A stretch of DNA of 64,000 nt. It comes from Parvularcula marina. Its GTDB lineage: Bacteria; Pseudomonadota; Alphaproteobacteria; Caulobacterales; Parvularculaceae. Under the pieces are notes generated by a model. It made no database searches. It was given only the letters and a program-made list of their open reading frames with translations, and was not told the DNA's origin. The position numbers were made by a program, and so were the translations under genes. The stretch lies in assembly GCF_003399445.1 (NCBI RefSeq), contig NZ_QUQO01000001.1:1361001-1425000 (forward strand), read 5' to 3'. Position 1 is the first letter of the stretch, and each line of letters starts with the position of its first letter. This document shows, one piece after another, positions 9,375 to 18,077 of the stretch.

Positions 9375-10541
9375 TTATTCTTCTGCCGCTTCCAGCAGCA
9401 ACTCCACAAACGCTGCGAGTTGTTTGCTGTCGATCCAGCGGACGACGGCAACGAGGTCATGTTCGTAATCGATGTAGACCATATTGGCACCGGCCCCGAG
9501 ATAGGAGACCGCATCCTCGCGCGCGGCGGGGAAGCGTTTCTGATCTGTGTTGAGGAACCAGTTCATATAGCCATAGCCGGACTCCGGCCCGGTCGGGGTG
9601 CGCGCCCGCGCAATCCATTCCGTTGAGAGGATGACCTCCTCCCCCCACTGACCTTCGCGCAGGCCCAGAAGGCCGAGCCGGGCGAGGTCATAGGCATTGA
9701 TGAACATGCCGCCGCCCCAATGTCCGCCGCCGGATACGACCTTCAGCCGGTTGCCGTAAACATCCGTCCAGGAATTGTCATACCCTTCCCAGTGCCAGCT
9801 ATCGCTGGCGCCGATAGGGGACATCACGCCCTCTTCCAGCACTTCCGGCAGCGATTGCTCCCATAGATGGGTGAGCGCGAGAGCGAGCGCGTTCACCCGA
9901 ACGTCATTATACTCATAATATCTGCCGGGCTCGGGCGGACCCTCGATCAAATCCGAGCTTGCTGTTTCGCCCGGCCGGTCGGCCCACCACGGCTTGCCCC
10001 ACAAGGTGCCGATCCAGCCCGATGTCTGACGCAGCATCATGTCCCATGTGATCGGCGCATTATGGGGGAGCGCGAAATCCTCCGTAGGGGTTACCTTTTC
10101 GATGACCGGCTTGTCGGGGTCGAGGAACCCCCGGTCAAAGGCGAGCCCTGCCGTGTGACAGAGGAAGGTTTTGGAGATCGAGAAGGTCATATCGACCTCA
10201 TCGACCTCGCCCCATTGAGCCACGATATAACCGTCTTTCAGGATGATCCCGTTGGGGGCCGCGCGCGGCTCCAGCGGGCCGATGGGTGAGGAGAAGGCCT
10301 CGCGTGCCCAGGTCAAAGGCACGGTGATGCGCAGATCCCGAACATCGGCGACGGCGGCAAGTTCGGGCGGATGCCGGGTCTCATGCGCGACGGCAAAGTC
10401 AATCGCCGCCTGGAGTTTCACCGGATCAAGGCCCATTTCAGCGGGATCGCGATGCTCCCAATCAGGATGAGGTCCGGGAACATAATCCTGCGCGGCGGCC
10501 GGGCCGACAAGCAGGATGAGGGCGCAAACGAGACGCAGCAT
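9375..10541 (-). CDS. Beta-lactamase-family serine hydrolase, exported
   Basis: A 388-residue product with a signal peptide (about residues 1-18, ending A-A-A-Q) and the class-C beta-lactamase/PBP-like fold. The catalytic pair is seen as S-I-S-K (Ser121, Lys124), followed by W-D-M-M-L-R-Q-T-S-G-W and a Tyr-containing Y-E-Y-N-D segment, the usual second element. Start choice: GGAGGA sits seven bases before ATG 10541 but touches ATG 10547, so 10541 is preferred over the longer frames. It is one of three such hydrolases in the window (others at 40319 and 42553). It could be an esterase, D-peptidase or amidase; the sequence does not decide. Confidence 0.85.
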   Translation of the reverse strand: MLRLVCALILLVGPAAAQDYVPGPHPDWEHRDPAEMGLDPVKLQAAIDFAVAHETRHPPELAAVADVRDLRITVPLTWAREAFSSPIGPLEPRAAPNGIILKDGYIVAQWGEVDEVDMTFSISKTFLCHTAGLAFDRGFLDPDKPVIEKVTPTEDFALPHNAPITWDMMLRQTSGWIGTLWGKPWWADRPGETASSDLIEGPPEPGRYYEYNDVRVNALALALTHLWEQSLPEVLEEGVMSPIGASDSWHWEGYDNSWTDVYGNRLKVVSGGGHWGGGMFINAYDLARLGLLGLREGQWGEEVILSTEWIARARTPTGPESGYGYMNWFLNTDQKRFPAAREDAVSYLGAGANMVYIDYEHDLVAVVRWIDSKQLAAFVELLLEAAEE

Positions 10542-10629
10542 GGGCATTCCTCCTGCCGCCAAGCCTAGCGGGGATCGGCCCCTGTCGCCACCACTGGCCA
10601 GCCCGCGCAAGGCGCGCTAGCGGCGCCGA

Positions 10630-11574
10630 ATGCGTATCGATCATTATGACGATTTTGACTGGCAGGGCCTGCTCGATTCCATCGGGGCGGATATCGCGCC
10701 GCTTTTGACCCATGGCGAGGTCGCAAATTACATCCCCGCGCTCGCCGCGGTGGACCCCGAGAGCTTTGCCATGGCCTTCGTCAATCTGCGCGGCGAGACC
10801 TTCACGACCGGCCGGGCGTCAACGCCCTTCTCGATCCAGTCGATCTCGAAAGTCTTTGCCCTGATCCTTGCGCTGGAGCTTGAAGGCGAGGCGCTGTGGG
10901 ACCGCGTCGGGCGGGAGCCCTCAGGCACGGCGTTCAACTCCATCGTCCAGCTGGAGGAAGACCACGGCGTGCCGCGCAATCCGCTGATCAATGCCGGGGC
11001 CATCGTTGTCACCGATTCCATTGTCGGGCATTGCGGGGAGAGCACGGCGATCGCGCGCCTTCTGGCCTTTATCCGGAAAGCCGCCAATTCGCTCGGCCCC
11101 CGGATCGATATGAAGGTTGCCGAGTCAGAAGAAGCCTATGGCGACCGCAACCGGGCGCTCGCCTATTTCATGAAGAGCTTTGGCATCCTGAAAGAGGACG
11201 TGCCCATCGCGCTCAAGGCCTATTTCCAGCAATGCGCGATTGCGATGAGTACGGTGGATCTGGCCCGCGCAGGGCTGTTCCTTGCCAATGGCGGGACCGA
11301 CCCCGCAACGGGGCTGGAGCTGACGACCAAGACAAGGACGGACCGGCTGAACGCGATCATGATGATGTGCGGGCATTACGACATGTCGGGCGATTTTGCC
11401 TTCAGCGTCGGCCTGCCCGGCAAGTCAGGCGTGGGCGGCGGCATCCTCGCCATTATCCCGCAGGTTGGGTCGGTCGCGGTGTGGTCGCCGCGGCTCAATC
11501 AGGCGGGCAATTCGCTGGCCGGGACGCAGGCCCTGCAATGGTTTTCTGAGCGCAGTCAGGTGACGCTTTTCTGA
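10630..11574 (+). CDS. glsA: Glutaminase A
   Basis: The 314-residue product is the beta-lactamase-fold glutaminase that converts glutamine to glutamate and ammonia. Family marks are clear: S-I-Q-S-I-S-K near residues 68-74 with the nucleophile and general base as S71-x-x-K74, N-P-L-I-N-A-G-A-I, and the C-terminal G-K-S-G-V-G-G-G-I-L-A. Length agrees with bacterial GlsA. No good ribosome site precedes ATG 10630, so initiation may be weak or the leader very short. The next gene encodes an L-2-hydroxyglutarate oxidase-like enzyme, so the pair may serve the glutamate/2-oxoglutarate pool. Confidence 0.95.
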   Translation: MRIDHYDDFDWQGLLDSIGADIAPLLTHGEVANYIPALAAVDPESFAMAFVNLRGETFTTGRASTPFSIQSISKVFALILALELEGEALWDRVGREPSGTAFNSIVQLEEDHGVPRNPLINAGAIVVTDSIVGHCGESTAIARLLAFIRKAANSLGPRIDMKVAESEEAYGDRNRALAYFMKSFGILKEDVPIALKAYFQQCAIAMSTVDLARAGLFLANGGTDPATGLELTTKTRTDRLNAIMMMCGHYDMSGDFAFSVGLPGKSGVGGGILAIIPQVGSVAVWSPRLNQAGNSLAGTQALQWFSERSQVTLF

Positions 11575-11611
11575 GACGGATGCGGGACGCGAAGCCTGCT
11601 ATAGGGGCGCC

Positions 11612-12724
11612 ATGAGCTTTGATAGTGATGTCCTGATCGTCGGCGCCGGAGCCGTAGGCCTTGCTTGCGGCTATGCGCTGGCTCGCGCGGGCCGCGAAGT
11701 GCTGGTCATCGAGAAAGGCCCGCTGATCGGCGAAGGGATCAGCTCGCGTAATTCCGAAGTCATTCATGGCGGGCTTTATTATCCCACCGGCTCGCTGAAG
11801 GCGCGGCTGTGTGTGGAAGGCCGCCGGATGCTCTATGATTTCCTCCGTACCCATCATGTACCATTCGACAAATGCGGCAAGCTGGTCGTGGCGACCGAGG
11901 CGGATGAAGAGGAGCGGCTGGCCGGTATCATGGCGCAGGCCGAAGCGAATGGCGTTGAGGGCATGGTTGCCCTTGGCGGGCGGCAGGCACGGAGCCTTGA
12001 GCCGCAATTGCGGGCAAGCGCCGCACTCCTCTCCCCTGAAAGCGGGGTGATGGACAGCCACACCTACATGCAGGCGCTGGAGGGGCGGATAGCCGATACC
12101 GGCGGGCAGGTCGTTCTGAACACAGAATTCCTTGGCGCAAGCCCCCTGCCCCATGGCGGGTTAGAGGTGCGGACCGGCCCCGACGAGATGACCCTGACCG
12201 CCCGTGCGCTGGTGATCGCCGCAGGGCTTGGCGCGCAAAAAGCGGCAGCAGGGATAGAGGACTATCCGCAGGCGGATATCCCAAAGCTGCATTATGGCAA
12301 GGGCATCTACTTTGCCCTCTCCGGCAAGGCGCCGTTCCGGCATCTCGTCTATCCCCTGCCGATCCAGGGCGCGCTGGGCACGCATTACCGACGTGATCTT
12401 GGCGGGGTCGCGCGCTTCGGCCCGGACCTCCGCTTTGTCGAAGCGCCGGAATATGCCGTGGAAAAGACCCGCGTCGGGAGTTTCTATGAGACGATCCGCC
12501 GGTTCTGGCCGGACATTCCCGATGGCGCACTGATGCCCGATTATGCGGGGGTCCGCCCCAAGCTGCATGGCCCCGGCGAGAACCAGCCCGACTTCCGCAT
12601 TGACGGACCGGACGCCCACGGGATCGAGGGCCTCGTCACCCTCTTCGGGATTGAAAGCCCCGGCCTGACCTCGTCGCTGGCGATTGGGGAAGAAGTGGCG
12701 TGCATCATCGCCGAATCCGCCTGA
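11612..12724 (+). CDS. lhgO: L-2-hydroxyglutarate oxidase/dehydrogenase-like FAD enzyme
   Basis: The 370-residue product starts with the FAD-binding Rossmann motif G-A-G-A-V-G-L-A and continues with S-S-R-N-S-E-V-I-H-G-G-L-Y-Y, the hallmark of the LhgO/L2HGDH branch of the DAO family. The enzyme oxidises L-2-hydroxyglutarate to 2-oxoglutarate. C-terminal G-V-R-P-K-L and G-I-E-S-P-G-L-T-S-S agree. AGGGG lies four bases before the start. It follows glsA by 37 bases on the same strand and probably shares its transcript. A related 2-hydroxyacid substrate cannot be excluded. Confidence 0.85.
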   Translation: MSFDSDVLIVGAGAVGLACGYALARAGREVLVIEKGPLIGEGISSRNSEVIHGGLYYPTGSLKARLCVEGRRMLYDFLRTHHVPFDKCGKLVVATEADEEERLAGIMAQAEANGVEGMVALGGRQARSLEPQLRASAALLSPESGVMDSHTYMQALEGRIADTGGQVVLNTEFLGASPLPHGGLEVRTGPDEMTLTARALVIAAGLGAQKAAAGIEDYPQADIPKLHYGKGIYFALSGKAPFRHLVYPLPIQGALGTHYRRDLGGVARFGPDLRFVEAPEYAVEKTRVGSFYETIRRFWPDIPDGALMPDYAGVRPKLHGPGENQPDFRIDGPDAHGIEGLVTLFGIESPGLTSSLAIGEEVACIIAESA

Positions 12725-12761
12725 CATCGTGCGAATAACGTATTCATGCTAGGCTCTCTCG

Positions 12762-13220
12762 ATGAAAGGTCGCCTCATATATGTTGAGCTGAAATCGGGC
12801 TATGCCGGGAACGGTCCGGCATGGATCGATATTGCTGGCGCGTCGAAGAGTGGCAACACCGTTTACTCCAACGGAAAAGCATTCCGTAGCCTGAAAGGCT
12901 CTGGCGTAAACGGGAACTACTATGACATCGATACGCTTGAAGAGTACTGGATATCAGGCATCAAGAAGAACAATCAGGACCGCCACTGGACAGGTGGCGG
13001 AAAAATCCTAATCAGCCATGATGCGATCGATGCCTATCTCGCCGAAACAGGCGCTCGCCAGTTGCCGCAGAATATCTTTCCAACGACGCTAGCACCTGCT
13101 GAGCAATCAGCCCGGCATCAGGAAATCGAACACGTGAAACTATATGAGGATGCAGAGACCGGCGAGCTACCTCGGTCTCGAGCAGAGATGATAAAGGCGA
13201 AGACCCGGCCTGATGGCTAG
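12762..13220 (+). CDS. Conserved-looking hypothetical cytosolic protein
   Basis: The 152-residue product has no signal or membrane segment. It is rich in aromatic and Gly residues (I-Y-V-E-L-K-S-G-Y, S-L-K-G-S-G-V-N-G-N-Y-Y-D, E-E-Y-W-I-S-G-I-K-K) and has a basic, Gln/Asp-rich D-R-H-W-T-G-G-G-K stretch near residues 75-85. The tail is charged. It is lower in GC than the flanking genes. I recall similar small unnamed bacterial proteins but can assign no function. Its stop overlaps that of the convergent mscS gene within GCTAGC. Confidence 0.65.
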   Translation: MKGRLIYVELKSGYAGNGPAWIDIAGASKSGNTVYSNGKAFRSLKGSGVNGNYYDIDTLEEYWISGIKKNNQDRHWTGGGKILISHDAIDAYLAETGARQLPQNIFPTTLAPAEQSARHQEIEHVKLYEDAETGELPRSRAEMIKAKTRPDG

Positions 13221-14512
13221 CCTTCCTTCAGCACCCGGACTTCACGCTGCGGGAACGGGATCTCGATATTGTGCTGTTTCAGCGCCATCCAGATCATCAA
13301 ATTGAGGTCCGCCGCCACCCGATTCTCCCCATCATCGACACCGTCCATCCAGAATTCGACGAGAATATCGATCCCCGAATCCCCGAAGCCCTCAATCTCC
13401 GCATCGGGCTGTTCGGCCTTGGTCGCCGCCTCTCCTGAGAGCACCTGCGGATGGCTTTTGACCACCTCGCGAACGATATCGAGCATGGCCGGAATGTCCG
13501 TCGAATAAGCAACCTGAAAGCGGATGTCATAACGCTGCTGTGGATTGTTATGCGTCCAGTTGACGAAGCTGGAGGTGATGAAGGTCTCGTTCGGGACCAT
13601 GATGTCCTTGCCATCAAAGGTCTCAAGCGTAGCCGAGCGCATCGTCATTTCGCGTAAGATGCCGCCGCGGCCATCCTCCAGCTCAATGTAATCGCCAATG
13701 GTGATCGACTTATCGAGAAGAATAATGATGCCGGAGATAAAGTTCGAGGCGATCTGCTGGAGCCCGAAGCCAAGCCCCACACCAACCGCGCCGCCAAAGA
13801 CGGCCAGCGTCGTCAGGTTGATGCCCATGACCTGCAGGAGCAGTAGGAAGATGATGATGAAGAGCGCAATCTCGAAGAGCTTGGTGACGATCTCTCGCGT
13901 GCGGACATCCAGATCGGGACGTCCCCGGATGACCCGTTTGCCGGTCGAGTTCGACACACGCCCCAGCCAGAACAGGATCGAGCCGAAAATGAGCGTACGG
14001 ACGAGTGTATAGGCGCTGATCTCGATATTGCCCATGTCGAGGGACACAGCCTCAAGCCGGGCGATGACATCATCAAGGAAGCCAAAGACGTAGAGCAGCG
14101 CAATCGGCAGGCCGACCCATTTGACGAAATTGCGAACGGCCCGGGACGAGATGTACCGCGAGACGATACCGTAGATAAGGATGATGACGAAGAGGCCGAG
14201 CGCAATCTGGACGACCGCGACTTGTCCGGTCACTTCGCGGCTGACCTCAACCCCGACTGCAAGGAGCAGCACGGCAACAAGAGGAAATAGCAGTTTGCGG
14301 AGCTTTGCGACCTGTTCATCCAGATCGCCAACGAAGTCGGGCGCTTTGAATTTCGGGAGCGACGTCAATTGTGTGCCGATCAGCCCAGCCGCGAGATAGG
14401 CGAGGATGACGCTGACAGCGATGATGCCGAGCTGGCCGTAAAAGGCGGCACTCGTGAGCCAGCCAACAGCGGCATCCGTCAGTTCCTTGATCCGCTCCTG
14501 AACGTTTTCCAT
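13217..14512 (-). CDS. MscS-family mechanosensitive channel
   Basis: The 431-residue product has several N-terminal membrane segments and a canonical MscS core: the pore helix region G-G-A-V-G-V-G-L-G-F-G-L-Q-Q-I-A-S-N-F-I-S-G, then the beta domain with D-Y-I-E-L-E-D-G-R-G-G and V-P-N-E-T-F-I-T. It acts in the inner membrane, releasing small solutes under osmotic downshock. The start is uncertain: ATG 14512 has GGAG 11 bases upstream, and ATG 14581 has AGGA six bases upstream, which would add 23 residues. The frame stays open to 14713 but that overlaps the divergent esterase gene. Confidence 0.92.
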   Translation of the reverse strand: MENVQERIKELTDAAVGWLTSAAFYGQLGIIAVSVILAYLAAGLIGTQLTSLPKFKAPDFVGDLDEQVAKLRKLLFPLVAVLLLAVGVEVSREVTGQVAVVQIALGLFVIILIYGIVSRYISSRAVRNFVKWVGLPIALLYVFGFLDDVIARLEAVSLDMGNIEISAYTLVRTLIFGSILFWLGRVSNSTGKRVIRGRPDLDVRTREIVTKLFEIALFIIIFLLLLQVMGINLTTLAVFGGAVGVGLGFGLQQIASNFISGIIILLDKSITIGDYIELEDGRGGILREMTMRSATLETFDGKDIMVPNETFITSSFVNWTHNNPQQRYDIRFQVAYSTDIPAMLDIVREVVKSHPQVLSGEAATKAEQPDAEIEGFGDSGIDILVEFWMDGVDDGENRVAADLNLMIWMALKQHNIEIPFPQREVRVLKEG

Positions 14513-14637
14513 CTGGGCAAGTCTCCGAAAGCCGCGATACGCAAGATGATCTTCCGGCGCTTGGTCGGTCAGATCAAGCATGGGCGATCCTGTGCCCCCT
14601 GCTTCACGGGCGAGGTGAGGACCGCTAGGCAAGAGGG

Positions 14638-15495
14638 ATGAAACGTCTCCTGCTGGTCCTGACCGCCGCCATCGCCCTTGTCGCCCTGACCCTGACGGGT
14701 TGTTCGGGGCCAAGGCTGCTCAACAGTGTTACCCTGAACCCCGACCGCGCAACCAGCATCACACGCAACCTTGCCTATGGTGAATTAGAGCGCCAGCGGC
14801 TCGATCTCTACCGGCCGGATAGCGCTGGGCCCCACCCCGTGCTGGTCTATTTTCACGGCGGCGGCTGGGAATGGGGCAGCAAGGAGGAATATGCCTTCGT
14901 CGGCAAGCGCTTCGCGGCAGAGGGCTACCTTGTCGCCATGGTCAATTACCGGCTGACCCCGGAAGGCGCGTGGCCGGTCTTCATGGAAGATGTCGCCGCT
15001 TCTATTGCATGGGTCCATGACCATGCCGCCGACTATGGCGGGGATCCGGACCGTCTTTACACGGCCGGTCATTCGGCCGGCGGCTACAATGCCGTGATGG
15101 TCGCAGTCGCGCCGGAATTCCTTGGCGCTTACGGCAAGAGCACTGACATCATTCGTGGGGTCGCCGGGATCTCCGGGCCATACGACTTCCTGCCGCTCGA
15201 TGTCGCCTCTTCAAAGGCCACCTTCGGCAAGGCCTCGGACCTTGAGGCAACTCAGCCGGTCAACCGGGTGACAGCAGACGCGCCGCCCATGATCCTGCTC
15301 TACGGGCAGAAAGACGATGTCGTGCTGCAACGGAATATCGACTCAATGGAACGGGCGCTGAACGACGCAGGCGTCCGCGTTGAGCGGGTGATTTATCCGG
15401 AGGCCGATCATGCCGACACGGTGATCGCCATTGCGTGGCCCCGCCGCCTGCCGGTGGTGGAAGACATCACGCGCTTCTTTGAGAGCCTCGACTAG
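14638..15495 (+). CDS. Alpha/beta-hydrolase lipoprotein (carboxylesterase-like)
   Basis: The 285-residue product has a signal peptide with lipobox L-T-G-C (Cys near residue 22), then an esterase/lipase domain. Seen directly are the oxyanion H-G-G-G-W, the nucleophile elbow G-H-S-A-G-G (Ser146), a Q-K-D-D-V acid segment and the catalytic His in E-A-D-H-A-D-T. The composition fits the HSL/BD-FAE type of esterase. Its stop overlaps the end of the convergent CPBP gene by four bases. Natural substrate unknown. Confidence 0.85.
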   Translation: MKRLLLVLTAAIALVALTLTGCSGPRLLNSVTLNPDRATSITRNLAYGELERQRLDLYRPDSAGPHPVLVYFHGGGWEWGSKEEYAFVGKRFAAEGYLVAMVNYRLTPEGAWPVFMEDVAASIAWVHDHAADYGGDPDRLYTAGHSAGGYNAVMVAVAPEFLGAYGKSTDIIRGVAGISGPYDFLPLDVASSKATFGKASDLEATQPVNRVTADAPPMILLYGQKDDVVLQRNIDSMERALNDAGVRVERVIYPEADHADTVIAIAWPRRLPVVEDITRFFESLD

Positions 15496-16288
15496 CGCGA
15501 CAAAAGCCAGCGTCCCTTGAGGCGGGAGCCGCCCTGACGCTTTGCCATCATAAGTGTGACCACGACCGAGAGGCCAATGGTCGTGAAGCGGAAGATATTC
15601 CCGACCCCACCACCGAGCGCCGTCTCACTGATCTCAAAGAGCTGCCACCACTCATTCATCAGCACATGGAAGGTGATCGGCACGAAGAGATTATTACCCC
15701 ATTCGATATAGAGCCAGGAGAACCAGACCGCGCCCACCGCCGTGATGGCAACTATGCCTGCGGTCTCAGCGGGGCTCGACCCCTGCCACATATGGGCGAC
15801 CCCAAAGGAGATAGCGCAAAGCAGGCTGGCCGGTATGAAGCCCCATCCCGCAAAGCGGAACAGCAAGCCAAAAAGGAAGCCGCGATAGATGATCTCCTCC
15901 CCCACGCCTGGGAACAGGGCATATTTCAGGAAGAGGTCGACCGGCGCTTCGCCTGGGCTAAACGTGCCGAAAAGCGCATATCCGAGCAGCATAGGCAGGG
16001 TGCAGACAAATCCGACCGCAAGCCAGTCAGGATATTCGCCTGAAGCCCAAGGGCGCGAAACGCACCGCTGCCGAAGAAAATCAGCGCGACGATCAGTGGC
16101 GGAATCATCTGCCAGCTATGAACGAGAAAGAGGCGATCCTTGATCGTCGTCCAGTCGACCTCGATCCCGAGCGCCTGATAAAGCCCGAAGGCCCGCTCAT
16201 CCGCCACCACAAAGACGACAATGATCGTCAGGGTCAGGATGAGGTGGCGCGTCAGACCTTCGTTCGGTTCCGCAAGGCGATACGTCAT
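15492..16288 (-). pseudogene. CPBP-family intramembrane protease, frameshifted
   Basis: Two overlapping frames make up one gene. The frame from 16288 gives the N-terminal half (membrane helices, S-G-A-F-R-A-L-G-L-Q-A-N) but then leaves the family pattern and stops at 15926. The other frame, read from about 16030 to 15492, continues with D-W-L-A-V-G-F-V and has the complete active-site set: E-E-I-I-Y-R-G, F-G-V-A-H-M and H-V-L-M-N-E. A single-base change around 16020-16040 would restore an intact protein of about 265 residues, normal for CPBP (CAAX-like) proteases. The start overlaps the stop of the DUF418 gene (ATGA), so the genes formed an operon. A real mutation or a sequencing error are both possible. 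Confidence 0.75.
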
Positions 16289-17538
16289 GCCGCTACCTCG
16301 TGTTCACGCCGGAACTTCTGGAGCTTGCCATAGACAAGGCTGCGCCAGACCCATTCGAGTGGACCGAAGCGGAAATAATGAAGCCACAGCGGCGACCAGA
16401 TCAGCATGGCGACATAGGTCGCGCCCACCACATAGACGAGCTGCGTCAGGGTGACCGCGCCAAAGAGCCCAAGGCCATGACCGCCCGCCATGGTCGTTCC
16501 GATCAGCGTGCAGGTGATGTAATTGGTGAAGGCCATGCGCCCGACCGCCGCAACACGTGTGAATTTGAGCCCCATACTGATCAGAAGAGAGATAAGCGCG
16601 GCATACCCAAAAGCCCCGAGCCAGCCATCAACGATTGAAAATGGCGTCATGCGGACATTGGCCTCGAACGCGTATCCAGAATTGGCAATCACCTGCACCT
16701 GATAGGCATCAAGCGCCCAGGCGAGCCCAAGCCCCACGGCAGCGAGCCACAAGGTACGGCTGGCCGGCCATGCGCCCTGATAAAAGCCGACGCGATAGAG
16801 CCCCATTCCCATGACCATCAGGCCAAGTGTCATCGGCAACAGGCCGAAGAAGAGAAGGCCCATTATGCCGACCATCGCCGCCTCCGGCACTCGGGCCGTC
16901 AACTGATCGATGATGCTGCCCGAATACGCGGCGATCGCCTCGGCATTTGCCTCAGCTGTCGGATCCCACATCATGGCCGACATCTCGGCGGCGGCATCGG
17001 CATCTAGAGAAGAAAGCGCCATGATCCCGGACATCCAGACGGCGCCGAGCAGGAGGAGCCCCGCCCCCCAGATGAAGAGCTTTTTCGGCGCCATCTTCAC
17101 GAATAAGACCGCGAGCAGGCCCGTCACACCATAGGTGAAGAGGATGTCGCCGATCCACATCAGGAAGAGATGGATTGCGCCAAACAGGATCAGCCACAGA
17201 TTCCGCTTCCATAAGACAACGCGGCTTTCGATGCCGCGGGCGCGCATCCGCTCCCAGATCATCACCAGCCCAGCGCCGTAAAGCGCCGAGAAATTGGTCC
17301 GCCATTTGTCATCGACAATGAATTTCTGGATCGTAGCGATCGTCTGATCGAGCTCCGAACCCCAGGCGGTGGGGTTCATATACCACGGGAAAGGCATCAG
17401 CATCGCTTTGATATTCACGGCAAAAATCGCCATGACCGCAAAGCCGCGCAGGATGTCGAGATAGGCGATGCGCTCCGCCCCCGTAACCGGGCCAGCGGCC
17501 GGCATATCTAGCGTTGAGGCCTCTTGCGTCGATGACAT
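16285..17538 (-). CDS. DUF418 membrane protein
   Basis: The 417-residue product starts with R-I-A-Y-L-D-I-L-R-G-F-A-V, the common entry motif of DUF418/acyltransferase-3-like membrane proteins, and has about ten hydrophobic helices. The C-terminal DUF418 part shows A-F-T-N-Y-I and W-S-P-L-W-L-H-Y-F-R-F-G-P-L-E-W-V-W-R. ATG 17538 is favoured by AGGGAAG at good spacing; the frame extends to 17625 without a better site. It overlaps the CPBP gene by four bases. Function of the family is not settled; transport or envelope modification are guesses. Confidence 0.88.
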   Translation of the reverse strand: MSSTQEASTLDMPAAGPVTGAERIAYLDILRGFAVMAIFAVNIKAMLMPFPWYMNPTAWGSELDQTIATIQKFIVDDKWRTNFSALYGAGLVMIWERMRARGIESRVVLWKRNLWLILFGAIHLFLMWIGDILFTYGVTGLLAVLFVKMAPKKLFIWGAGLLLLGAVWMSGIMALSSLDADAAAEMSAMMWDPTAEANAEAIAAYSGSIIDQLTARVPEAAMVGIMGLLFFGLLPMTLGLMVMGMGLYRVGFYQGAWPASRTLWLAAVGLGLAWALDAYQVQVIANSGYAFEANVRMTPFSIVDGWLGAFGYAALISLLISMGLKFTRVAAVGRMAFTNYITCTLIGTTMAGGHGLGLFGAVTLTQLVYVVGATYVAMLIWSPLWLHYFRFGPLEWVWRSLVYGKLQKFRREHEVAA

Positions 17539-17690
17539 GGGTCTTCCCTCTCCCCGGCCCTGTTGGCCTCGAATTCCTTTAATCTGCCCCAGCCCAGCCG
17601 CCAAGCAGGTGTGGCGGCACGGCAACGCGAGCGTGTTTGCCGGTTGACCTCTCCCGTGTTAACTTTTCCACGTTGGAGAGGGAGACCGCC

Positions 17691-18077
17691 ATGCTGGTGG
17701 AACTAGTCAGTGCCTATGCGCTTGTGATGAGCAATGCGCCGACCAATGGCCAGCTGTTGCGAGAGCTGCGGACCAGTCAGGACGCCTTTGACATGGCGGA
17801 CCTGAATATGGACGGGCAGATCAGCGATCTCGAATTCGACGCCTATAAAAGAGCCCGCCGCGGAGGCGCCACACCATCTGGCAGCACGGAGCTGGTCGCC
17901 ACGGTCGACTATAACCGCGATGGCGCGCTGGTCCCTTGCGAGATGTATGCAGAAGCCAAATGCCTTGATGGCTATCGGCGCCCGGCAACAAGCGCAACGC
18001 AGCGCGACTGCCGGCGGCAGGACGGCTATTACAAGGTCGATGACCGCAATGGCGCGGTCTACTGCCCCGAATACTGA
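17691..18077 (+). CDS. EF-hand-like calcium-binding protein
   Basis: The 128-residue product carries two EF-hand-type loops: D-L-N-M-D-G-Q-I-S-D-L-E-F and D-Y-N-R-D-G-A-L-V-P-C-E-M, each with the D-x-N-x-D-G spacing and a Glu at the twelfth position. Three further Cys residues lie in the C-terminal part (K-C-L, D-C-R, Y-C-P). ATG 17691 is chosen because GGAGAGGGAG precedes it; the longer frame from 17637 lacks a site. The N-terminal L-V-S-A-Y-A-L-V-M-S-N-A may be a weak export signal. Role unknown. Confidence 0.7.
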   Translation: MLVELVSAYALVMSNAPTNGQLLRELRTSQDAFDMADLNMDGQISDLEFDAYKRARRGGATPSGSTELVATVDYNRDGALVPCEMYAEAKCLDGYRRPATSATQRDCRRQDGYYKVDDRNGAVYCPEY

